A stretch of 64,000 nt of DNA from Aquila chrysaetos chrysaetos (lineage: Eukaryota > Chordata > Aves > Accipitriformes > Accipitridae): assembly GCF_900496995.4 (NCBI RefSeq), contig NC_044010.1, forward strand, positions 1,240,001 to 1,304,000, read 5' to 3'. Below the pieces are notes generated by a model. That model did not search any database, was not told the DNA's origin, and saw only the letters and a program-made list of their open reading frames with translations. Numbering within the stretch: position 1 is the stretch's first letter; the number at the start of each line of letters is the position of its first letter. Made by a program: the position numbers and the translations under genes. Below are positions 14,401 to 26,400 of this stretch, one piece after another.

Positions 14401-17400
14401 GTGAAGGAAGGCTGCTTTTATGCTGGAACTGCTGAACCACAATGCCCTAAATGCTTGAGTCAAAAACGAAAGAGATTTTTTTTCCAAGTGCATTAAAAAA
14501 AAAAAAAAAAAAAAAGAAAAAAAAGTATAAATTGCTCCCCAGACAAAGAAGCCATCAACCATCATGTTGTTGCAAGTACAACACGGACAGGTTTGAAAAC
14601 CTTTCATGTTTTATATTTAGCTGTACAGCTGACAACTCCCAAATATCAATTAATAGGGAGGGCAAAAGAATCACACCACCAGAAAACATCAGTAGAGGAA
14701 AGGGCTTCATGGTTGAGGAAACACAAATCAGTTTAGAACTGGGAGTCTGAGGAAGAGAATTGAAAGGAAAACAGATTTTCTTGTGCACTGAACTCTTTAC
14801 TAATTGAATTCAGCCTGTTGCCTAATGAAAATTCTTTTATTACATGTTCACTGATGTGTGCTAAGCTTTCCAGACAGTGCTGCTGAATGGTCTCAACCTA
14901 CTTAATTTCAAAATCAGTAAAAATTTAATCACTTCTCTCTCTTCTCAATTTCCACCCCTTCTTTGTTTCTGGATAACTCTGTTTCTGGATGACCTCAAGA
15001 ACAAACTAAAAATCTTACCTTAGGTTTACCAGCAAGTTTGGCGATGGCATTGCATACTTCTTGAGCCAGGCGATAGTCTTCGCATACTTTCTCAGACAGC
15101 CCTACTGTCACCAAGACGTCCAGGTTGCTACCTATGATCTCTGGCTTCCCTCTGTGGAATGGAAGGGATGGGGGTATTATGTGAGTTGCTGCTGAAAGTT
15201 TACAGAAGTGTGGATAACCAAGTGAAATACTCCTTGTACCTTGCGGAAGGCAGTGGTTTGAGTAAGAGGGGGGAGAAAACCACAAAACCCAAATCCATCC
15301 AATGATTCAAGATATAGCTATAAGAGCAGCAAATTCAAGATATAGCTATAAGAGCAGCAAGCAATATTCCACAGAAGCCAGTATAATCCACACTCAGCTA
15401 AGAGATGAGGTTCTTCAAAGTGAACACCGCTCGGCACACTGTCTCTTTGTAAAGAAAGAAGATTCTTGACTCCTGTTTCTTATCAGGAAGGACCAAAACT
15501 TAAAAGAGTAAGACAAAGAAAAACGTTGCAAAACAGAAAAGAGTCCAGCAGCTCATGACTGGTGACATGTGCCACTTCCTTCCCTACTGTGGGAAAGAAA
15601 ACAACACAACAAAAAAAATCCCAAACCCACCCCCACCCTCCACTTTCTACCTGTGACAGGTAGAATTGTATATTCTTCAGTCCAGGCCTGAGCTGAGGAA
15701 CATAGAATTAACTGGGTGAAGAAGGCAAGAACAGAATCTAATGTATTTAAGAAGAGAATCTAAGAAGTTTATAACAGGCATCTATAGGACAAAAGCAAAA
15801 TCACCTCGCTTAGCAGATTTGTGAAGAAGGCAATGCTGTTCTTATTTCACACACACATACCCATGGACTCAACGCAGGATCTCATGGGATACCCTAGAAA
15901 CCTACAGTTTTCTTTAAATCCCATGATTTTAGGGAAGGGTATTAATTTTGAGACGATGCCTACAATTCTGCCACAAGCACATGGGATGGGGTGGTAGAAA
16001 TACCTTGGAAGGAATATCTAATACTCAAATTGCAGAACTGGCTGTAAGCTCCAGAAATGGCTCCAGCTCTAGAGCCAAGAACTTTAAGATCATCATTATG
16101 CAGGCCTATTTTTGACCGACGAAGGACTGAAGTAGGAAGAGCAAGAAGAAATCAGCAGGTAAGCTAAATGCCAAAGGGTTACTGGGCTGGGAAACCGAGG
16201 AAATGAAAATCTTATAGTGAAATCACACTCTTTTTGCCCCCAGAAAGGGAAGCAGGTTGATATCCCTTCATGCTAAAGGCTCCAGACATCTCTACTCAGC
16301 AGCTTCTCACTGGTCTTATCCAAACACAGACAAAGCTGCAGAGCTGTGACACAGTAAGCTCTGAGAAGGGATAGACATTCAGAACACAAAGAAAGTAATG
16401 TCGTCATACTCATTCAGAGACCATGCTGGTGGGACCCAGCACAACTATGTTTAATTCCAGGCTTCGTTACCCCATGATGTGGCTACTATTTTTGAAGCTG
16501 CAGAACAAAGGGTCAGCTGATGCAGCACCCACAGTTCTTCGATAAAAATCGACTCCCTGTACATCCTCCCACTTACAGGATTAGACCAGGCCCTGGGCTC
16601 ACCGTGCCATCATCCCCAGCAGCATCACAGCAGCACGTCGCTCTAGTGATGAGCACTGAGATTTTTCTGTGAATCGCTCCCAAAGCAGCTGAATCACAGC
16701 AGGCTTTATTTCATCTTTCTGCACAAACTCCGAGATCTGGAAAAGAAATGCAATAAAACAAGTAGGGAGAGGCACGAGGATGGACTTCAAACCAGCAAAG
16801 ACATTAACTGCAATGACTACCATTTTAATATAAAGGACATCTAAGATCACAAATACAATCCAAACGCAGGCAAGGCAAGTACTCACTATTTCTTCTAAGC
16901 ACTGTATCGTTCCTAGCGATGCATCCACCATGATGAGAGAGAGAGAATGCACCAGGCCTTGGGCTCTGGCCCTTTGAAGGGGGGAAAAAATAAAATAAAG
17001 TAATAATAAAAAAAAATTTAAAGGTAAAGAAAAAGAAAAAGCAACTGTCACAATTACTCTCTTATTCAGAGAGCTGAGGACATCTATTAGATAACAGAGC
17101 TGATCCCTGGGGACAGGAAAACTTCCCCTTTCACAAGCTGGAGTTCTCCAAGTCACCCAGCTCAACTGCCAGTGAGCGTGACATGGGCTCAGAAGTCCAC
17201 TGCCTTGTGCACTGCTGCTCCTCCTGGTGCTCAAAGACCCAACAAGAGGCACTCACCAGACACTTCCCAGTTTGCTCTCAACCACAAGTCAAAGTACTAT
17301 TCCCTAGAGCATAAGAAATTGAAAACCTCTCTATGAACAAATAAGGCCAGAGCTCAAACTGCAGAAGAGTCATCTCCAGGCAATACTATTGTCCTGGTTT

Positions 17401-20400
17401 CAGCTGCGATAGAGTTAATTGTCTTCCTAGTAGCTGTTATAGTGCTGTGTTTTGAGTTTGGTATGAGAAGAATGTTGATAACACACTGATGTTTTCAGTT
17501 GTTGCTAAGTAATGTTTAGTCTAAAGTCAAGGATTTTTCAGCTTCTCATGCTCAGCCAGCAAGAAGGCTGGAGGGGCACAAGGAGTTGGGAGGGGACACA
17601 GCCGGGACAGCTGACCCAAACTGGCCAAAGGTGTATTCCATACCGTGTGATGTCTGTCATGTCTAATATATAAACTGGGGGGAGTGGGGCTGGGGGGAAT
17701 CGCTGCTCGGGGACTAACTGGGCATCAGTTGGCAGGTGGTGAGCAATTCCATTGTGTATCACTTGTATATTCCAATCCTTTTATTATTATTATTATTGTA
17801 ATTTTATTATTGTTAAACATTATTAGTTTCTTCTTTTCTGTTCTATTATCTCAACCCACGAGTTTTACTTTTTTCCCCCCGATTCTCTTCCCCATCCCAC
17901 TGGGTTGGGGGGTGAGTGAGTGAGCAGCTGCATGGTGTTTAGTTGCTGGCTGGGGTTAAACCATGGCAACTATCAAGAAGAAATATGAAGCAGTGGGTGC
18001 TTTATATTGCCCTGATGGTGCAAATGAGGGTGAGGTATGGTGCATCTCACCAGGGAATCACACTTATCTTGGGGTGTGTGTATCCAACAGGATTTACATG
18101 TGGGCAAGTGCTAAGAAGAAAAGAGCAAGTGCCACAGTAGATAGGAGAAGCAGCTCCTCTCTAGCATGGAAGAAACAAGAATGCAAGTGGTACCCAGCTC
18201 CCACCCCCAAATCCTCATTAAGGATCAGCAACAAAGACCCCATTAACATCCTCTCACCTGCCACACGTAGAGATTTGTTACATAAAGATTTAAGAGCGGT
18301 CTGAATGAAATACAAATAGAAATGTGTGTGAAAGCACCCAAACGATAATAAGAACTAACCTTGTATAGTGCGAGGGATAAAGAAACAGTATAAATTGAAA
18401 AATCAAGGACAGAACTGACAGTAAGAAAACCAGTAAACACTGAGGAATGTGTTATGTACATCAGAAGCAGAATGCCTCTACTCAGATAAGGCCACAGCAT
18501 GCATGATGTGTCAGCAAAAAAACTGAACTCTGGAAATAGAAAGATAGCGCCAACTTTAGACCTCACTGTATACCATTCCTCTTATTCCAACAAGGATGAG
18601 CAACTACAGCCATAAGAAACCCCAAATGGTGGAACAGACCCCGGGCAACAACTTTGCCACAGAGGGTGAAGTATGCAAGACTCTTAGATATGGGACGAGT
18701 CTGTAACAACAGCTGACTCCCAAAGGGGCTGAAATAGCCATCCAAAAAATCAGTTCGTTGCTGCCAATCAAGAACCCTGCTGACAAGATGAACATTCATA
18801 ACTGACACCCCTTGTTCCGTATCACATAGAGACCCGACCCAGATCATTTGGGCACATGTGTCTTGGTGCAGTGCTTTGTATGAGAGTGAAATGGATGAGA
18901 ATGTTAAGCGTGAGTGCCTGATAACAGTTTAGTTTAAAATAATTCTCAGCTTCTCCTTCCATAAGGTCTCACATGGAGTTCTGCTGCATGAATTTCCTAC
19001 ACATGAACACTGACAAACCAAAAGCAGAAGCTCAGCAGTGGGTCCCACAGGAAGATTGGGATACAGATATATAACCTTATGTTTCAGCTCAGCATGAAGC
19101 ATGGCAACTTTTATTTCTCTTTGTGTCCATAACCCATTCCCAACAGCATCCCAAAAGAAGGAGGGGAGGGGTGGAGTAGCAGGGGAAAGAGAAAAAAAAA
19201 AAAAAAACCAAACCACCAAAAACCAGAAAAAAGCCTTCTGATTAGGAAGAGCCATACCTCTCCGAATCCCCGGTGGGGCTCAGATAGAGCCGCCTGTAGG
19301 CGTTCAGCACGGCCTCCTTAATACCAGGCTCTTTTGACCATACGAGGGGGAGCATCCTGCGGACTCCAACCAGTGCCTGGGGCACACCAAACTGCGAGAC
19401 TGTCACAAAGAACTCAATGGCTTCCTGCACCACTGCAGAGAGAACAGTTGCGTTAGTGCAGTTCTTTCCTAATCCCCATTAGAGAGGCCATTAAAACAAA
19501 TTCATAGGCATACTGCAGGATGGGGTCACTAGTACAAAGAGATAGATCTCCTGGAGGAAACGGGCACAGGTTAGATTTAGCTGTAATATTGGTCATGTGA
19601 TACATTTAGGAGAAGAGCACAGAGACCATGTTTGAGAAAGAACAAAATTCTCTTCTGGGAAACAGTAGCTTTGGAAAAAAAAAGATCTCATGGTCACAGC
19701 AGACAAGAGCAGCTGAATGTAAGTCCCTGTGCGATGCTGTAACCAGAGAAACTAAGCTATTTGATGTATAAATGGGCTAAGGAATAATGTATCTGATTCC
19801 AGCTTGACTACTCCTGAAATATACTGCCCAGTCTTCTGCTCGTTAAGACAAGAAAAAACAAGTTGGAGAGTATACACAAGAGACCCACAGGAATGATTAG
19901 AGGGACTGTACAATAAACAGTTCATGGAGTCTGACCTCTGGTTAAGTGGGAGCTTACACCAGTATAAGCTCCAATTTACAAATCTGAATAAAGATCCCCT
20001 ATCAGACAAGCTGGTATGCTTCCCCTGCGCCCAGTCACACCAGAAGGTACATATTTGCAACAGAAAAAATAAAATCTTTAAATCTCAAATCTTTAATTAA
20101 AAAAACTAAATCTGAGCACACACATCCCTTACCACCACCCTCTTACCCAGCAGCATATTGTCTCCAAATGAAGACAATGTCTCAAAATGTCTTGGCTGTC
20201 CAGACACCCAACTTGCCTTCCTTAACTACTGCACAGGACAACAGGGAGGTGAAAAGTTAGTAAAATCTGCACAGGCATAAAAAGGTAAGCCAAAACCCAG
20301 GTGTTTAATTACCAGGTGAGGGGCACCCTCTCAGCCTTGAACTTCAAATGACCTGTAAAGACACTGAACTCAGGAGTTCATTTTTGTGTGTGCAAACAGC

Positions 20401-23400
20401 TAATGACACCTAGAACTTGCTGGGGAAGCCCACATGCTTATCACGGGTAACGTACGAGTCCTTAATACAGATGAAGCCTCAGAAGTGTTTGCATGAAGCT
20501 GGGGTACTGTAGTGCCCAGACCCATCTGTACCCCAGAACTATGCAAGTGGTTGGCATGTGGATGTGCCAGGGAGGATGGGAGAGGAGGCAGCTGTGCCCC
20601 TCTATGCCCCAGCCCCCTCAGAGGTGCTGATTCATGATAAGCCCTCCAAAAAAAGTCTAACTTATTAAATATTAGAACTACTGTAACATGAATGGCTGAA
20701 TTAACTCAAAGGCCTACTCATCACCAACTTTCACTACAGCACTGAAGAGGACCAGGCCGTAGAACCTGTTGATCAGGATCACTTTTAGATACAGAATAAA
20801 GTTTAAGGAAAGGTGAGGTGGATGAAACAAGCTGCTCAGTTCCCCTCTTGTGGCCAGCATAACTCCTGAAGCTGCATCAGGGCACTGAGGAGGTAACAGA
20901 ACCCAGCTTCACTGCCCACGCTTACTTTGGGAGAACCTCGGCCGAGATGAACATACATCCCCTCTCCCAGGAGGTGGAGGAGCTTCCATAAATTAAGTCA
21001 TTTTGGTCACCTGGCTTTTAAAAACATTATCAACCTTGATATTTAAAAAAATTGATTCCCAAAAAGCCCATTCATGCCCCAACACAACCCCTTCGCGACA
21101 CTCATTTAGATGGTGCTTGCTTTTCCGATAGCCTGGAAGTGCCTCCGACATCTGCTCAGTGAAGCGCAGCTCCTCCAACCTTTTTCCCTTCCCCTGGAGC
21201 TCCACCACTCCCACGTCTCCTCTCCAGCAAGGGGAAAGATCTGGAAACACTGAACAGGGGAGAAAGGACCCATGGCTATTTCACACACCTGAGACACAGT
21301 TTTCGTACAACATCTTGCTGATCAGGCTCAGGGCTTCTGTGATTTTCACTGAGAAGTTGTAAGCATCTTGCAGGTATTGCACCAACATCTCCTGTTTGAC
21401 CAGCTCTGTCTGAGACTGCTCTTCTGGTACAACTTCTTTGGTCTTACGACTACTGTTGCCATGTGGAGGATCCTCACTGTTCTCACCTGGGCATGAACCT
21501 GCACAGCACGAACACTTGTTTGTGAGCAGTACTGAAAGTACAAGAAAAGCAGGCACAGTTCAGGGCATTTTCACCCTTCCCTCTCCACCCCATGACGACA
21601 CCTTCCAAGATCCAGGAGACAAAAATCCAAATTCTGCCATCAGACTTAGCTACAAAGACAAAATCTCAGCACGCTGTAGAGCAAGTTCCGGTACTACAAT
21701 GTGATGCACCACAGAAATGCCAACTTAATACAGGGGTGGAGAAAGGCATGGTCCAGTTGGGGTAAACTCCATTAAAATGCTGAAGGGGTTAATTTGAACT
21801 TGACAGCTACCCAAAGATGGATGAGGCCCTGAAAGGGAATCAGGGCAGAGTGAGGAGAAGACAAACACTACTATTCCCTAGCAAAGTTTGTGCGAGTGTG
21901 GAGAGTTGACAAAGTTAAGAAGATTTTTTAGATGGTAGACTTTTGATAGAAATGAGCTCAAGGGGATTGGCTAGGAAACCTTATTCTGAAACAAACACCA
22001 AAGATAAAGCACATGAAATACACCCAGAGGCTTGAGCCACAGATAAGCAAGACTTTGCTTGAACCAGATGCTTGGTCAAGGCTGCTAAGGGTAAGCATTA
22101 TGTGCCACCACCTGTTCAGGAAGCAGAACTCCTGACAAATTCAGACAGGACAGAAGGGTGTGAGTGGAAAACGCTAGCTTCCCTCCCCTCAGCAGATATT
22201 ACGTAAGTTCAAGCATCAGAAATGCACTTCTACTGGGAACATGGAACAGTTCCAACCAGAAATGAAATAACAGCACTAATGTGATCCAGCCAAAATGCCA
22301 GGCCACTAGAGGAGCAAATGATTCAGAGATGGCGCAGCTCTATGAGCTGTCAAGTACGCACAGACTGAGCCCCACAGTTCAGAAGGACGGACAGGGCATT
22401 CCAGAGGGTTTTGGTCTAGCTCCAGCATCAGCTTGGACTTAGGGAAAAGACAGAGTGATCTGAAGTAGTTACCTGTGTAAAGTCTCTTCAGAACACCCAG
22501 GATTGTTGCCTCCTCATTTTCCTCTGTGGGGCCACTGAAGGGCTCCTTCCCCTGGAAGCGACACAGGGCCTTCTGCGTAAGGCGGGCTGCACTCCTGGAC
22601 AATGACATTGCCCAAGAGAAGAACGTCAGCAACCCATTAGGGCAGAACACAAGGGAAACCACCCAACTTTGCCCTGAACACCTGGGAAAGCAGCTCCTGC
22701 CAGCATCTTGTGCTGGGTGCCCATGTCAATCTCTTCCTACAGAGAAATCTTACTGGAAATCATCCCTCCACCCTGGAGCTCAAACCTTTCTTGAACAGGG
22801 AACAAGATACCAACACATCCCTTGGGATAAACACTCTTTCAAACTACAGAGTCTTCTTACTTGTAATTCAGCTTGCTCAGCAGCCTAGTGATTTGCTCTG
22901 ATGTACCCTCTGCTGTTTCCTCAACTTCCAGCACCTCCTCTTCCCCTTCCTGCTGTGGTTGAAAGAGCTGCTGTGTGGCAGCCCTAACTTCTGGCAGCAT
23001 CGCTTCCCACTCTTCCTCTGGGGTGATCACTGGAGCTACTAAAAAAAACCAGGAGCGGGAATGAAGAATACAGAGACTCAAATGACACCTTAAATGGGGA
23101 GAGAAACTCATATGGAACTTAGGAATTCTACTTTTTTTTTTTTTTTGTATTCCCTGCAGGCAGGCACTATTCCCATTGCTGATCCCACCCAGACTGCAGC
23201 AAGAATAGGCAAGAACTCTTTGGCATAAAAAAAGAAACCACTGAGGGTAAAAAAAAAACCACAACAACAACAAAACAGGTAAGAGAGAACCATCACTTGA
23301 TATTTATTGTTTTGTAGGTAGCACCAAGTCCAAAGCTAATCAAGTTTAAATTAATATCTGACCAAAATTATGGCTCAAGCAATCCTCGAATGGTTGAAAA

Positions 23401-26400
23401 TAGAAACCTGGTAGGGTATTCATAGGTATTTTCAGTTCTTACTCTGAAAATAGGATATTTAATTGTTGATCTATACATGGACGTTGAAATTGTCCTTTTA
23501 TAACACCACTGTATGAAAAACTGTTGTGAGTTTAAACCCAGTTATCTGGCTTCACCGTCTCACACAAGTAAGATCTGAGACAAAAGCCACTACAACCTGG
23601 GAGCAAATTTAAGATGAGGAAAAAAACCAAACCCTGATATGCCCTGGGAAGGGGAAAGAGGAAGAAGGGAAATTACCTGCTGTGGATCTGTCACGGTCTC
23701 TCATTTCTTGCAGCTTCTGCACCTCTTTCTTCAGTGGCTCAGCCAAGTCAGTACAGCTTAGCTGAAGATGCCAGGAAGAGAAGAAATATGTTACTTATCC
23801 TCCTTTTTCTGAAATGCTAGAATTCTCCTTTCTCTTCCACTCTCTGCTTTAAGTTGTCAATCCCCTCACATAACCCTGGTTTTGGAAACTGGACTCTGGC
23901 CATCATCCTAGAATGGGAACTACTATAAATTGCCAGTCTGAGGCTCAGGAGCTCAGGAGAAGGTGCAGCTAAACACAAAGAGCTGCAGCTCTGTGCAGAA
24001 TGTTCTAAAAGACTAATTCTGATCCTAAGGAAAGAAACCCCACAGTGGATTCAAATCAAACTGCTGCAGGTTTTTCCACAATCAAACACATCCCTCCTGG
24101 CCTTCAGCATACCTACCGATTACACCAAGCGAGGGAAGAGCCAGAGGAAGCAAGATCTGAACCTGGGAAAGCCAGAAAGCTCCCACCTGCAGATCCCAAG
24201 GCTGCATTGTCCCTCCCACAAGACACAGAAAGGCTGCTGCCCTGCCTATAGCAAGCTGCGGATATTCAGCCTGCAAACAGACATCTAGCATAGCCATCAT
24301 GCTAGTCAGAATTACCTTGCTGGAGAAGGGATTGTTGGACAAAAACGCAGCCAGGAGCTGGATCGCATTTTTAGCTACTACCACAGATTTGTCTCTGAGA
24401 CGCCCAACAGCCAGAGATACCACAGACTGAAACTGAGTCAAAGGCAGGGCCTAGCACACAATGAGAGCATAGACAAAGTTAGCAAGAAGGCCTAGAGACT
24501 CAGGAAAAGTTATTTTACTGCAGACATATTAATTTACTAAAAGGCATAGATTATAGATTTATAGAAAAGTCTAGGTCTGAAGGGACCTCTGGATATCTTC
24601 TGGTCCAACCTCTGTTGAAAGGAAGGACTTCAGTTAGGCTATCCAGGGTCCCATTGAGTCAAGTTTTAGTATATCTAGCAAGAGTGATATTTTCCCATAC
24701 CAATGTCCAAAAAGAGCTTGCATATTGTGCTCTTCCTTCTAGTCTGTCCCAGTAATGAAAAACAGCATTTAATTTCTGTTCCCCAGTTCCCTCGCCCTTA
24801 GAATCTTTGGTCTCTTGGGAAAAAGGAACTGCAGACACCATAGTACATGGGGACAATACCTTTCTCTATTAAACTTCAGACTCTGCAAACAAAGAGCAGG
24901 GTGACAGAAATTCCCTTAGAAAACACAACAGGGGAAAGGATGACTGAAGCAACGCTACCTCCCTAGCACAGACTTACCTTGCACTGAACGATTCGAGTGA
25001 AAAGCTGCAGCACGCGGCTGCGCACAAAGCCATTGATGTCACAGACATGGGCCTGCAGCATATTCAGGAACTGGTCCCGAGTACCACGGGCAGCTTCCTC
25101 CAGCTGGTCACCATTCAGCACCTGCACCAGCACTGCTGCCATAGCCACCAGAACGGCATTTCGCATCATGTAACTCTGCAAAAAGAAAAGTAGTTGAACC
25201 AGGAACAGATAAAAAGACATGAATTGATATGCCAAGGGGAAGGATGGCCCAGAGTTTGGGCTTTCTAAGTCTCAGGCTCCAGCCTTAAGTGAATTTCTCC
25301 ATTATGGAGTTTGTATTAACCTTGGGAGAGCACAGGTATGCCTGCAAGACAGAGTAATCCAAACCTGCTATCCAGCTAGGTCCACAGAAGCCAAGAACTG
25401 ATACGAGAAACGCTTATGGCTTTTAAGGGCAGTTTAAAAAAAGGTAACACAATGACAAACTCATTAAGTACTGAAGAACAAGGGACAGCGGCTGGGATCT
25501 CAGACCACTAAGCAGTCTCCCATTCTCCGATACCTGAGAGTAACAACCAGACAGTAGATGTCATGATTTCCGTTTCCTTTGCATCTTTTAGGTAAGGGCA
25601 AAACCTATTCCAAACGGCAGGTTTTGGCTACTCGATATCTGTGAAAGAGGTTTTGTTTTCAGACAGAAAAACTGGATAGCAGCACCTCCACCACTTGACT
25701 TCTCCAGACAGGCAATACTGCAGAAATGTACCTCCCCATCCAAGTGACGCAGGAGAACGCTCATGTTGGATAGCACCAGAGCTGGAATCTGTTCAGCCAG
25801 TTCAGTTATAAAGGTAGCATAACCCTTGATACCAGAAGCATCGCGAGTCAGATCCTGTGGACATTTTTGTCCAACTTCCCTGCACAGAAAGATGAAACAA
25901 GGAATAGGGTGCTTCAAGTTGCTAAGGATAGAAGGACAAGCCTCGGGGTATGTTTCTCACCTTAGCAATTCACCCACCAGGCTTTTCAGACCATACTCTG
26001 TAGCCCAGAGGCTCACAGCCTGTGCAAACACTGGGGCTACATGTTCAAAGTGCTGCAGCATCTGTGTGATCTTCAGAGTGGCATCTTTCTCATGTAAGAA
26101 GGAAGAAAGAGGTCAGGGAAAGTAACTGGGAACAGCTTCAGGAAGAAGGCAGAAGAGCAGGAACTCACTGAACATGTGATCATAATGAACCAGAGCTGTG
26201 GCAAGCAGATGTGTCACAGCCTCCCGTGTGGCCCGGTACTTCTGAAGACCAATACTTGAATTCTCCAGGATACGGTAGCAGCTTCCTGTCATTAAGCTAA
26301 AGCCACAGAAGAGAGACAGTGAACCTCACTATCACAACTTGCACCAACATCATGCTAGCACACTGCACTAGGCAAACACATTTTTCTCAAACCAGAGAGA

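Larger units (their letters stand above)
12650..24450 (-). other. NCAPD2: NCAPD2 exons 10-21 (residues 394-968)
   Basis: Exons in transcript order: 24316-24450, 23677-23761, 22861-23038, 22473-22594, 21289-21498, 19258-19435, 16887-16971, 16603-16736, 15019-15151, 13380-13464, 13115-13276, 12650-12867. This is the middle HEAT-repeat region with an acidic, less conserved insert in exons 11-14 (for example QEGEEEVLEVEETAEG). Diagnostic peptides: KNAIQLLAAFLSNNPFS (exon 10), PEEEWEAMLPE (exon 12), LVKQEMLVQYLQDAYNFS (exon 14), QFGVPQALVGVRRMLPLVW (exon 15), ASLGTIQCLEEI (exon 16), LERRAAVMLLGMMAR (exon 17), TPFRLPQNHMLF (exon 19). Intron 15 carries a solo LTR. Confidence 0.93.

Noticed and set aside
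8339-17968. The two LTRs as the ends of one provirus
   Set aside because: They have different target duplications, and the intervening 8.5 kb consists of NCAPD2 exons and introns rather than retroviral genes.
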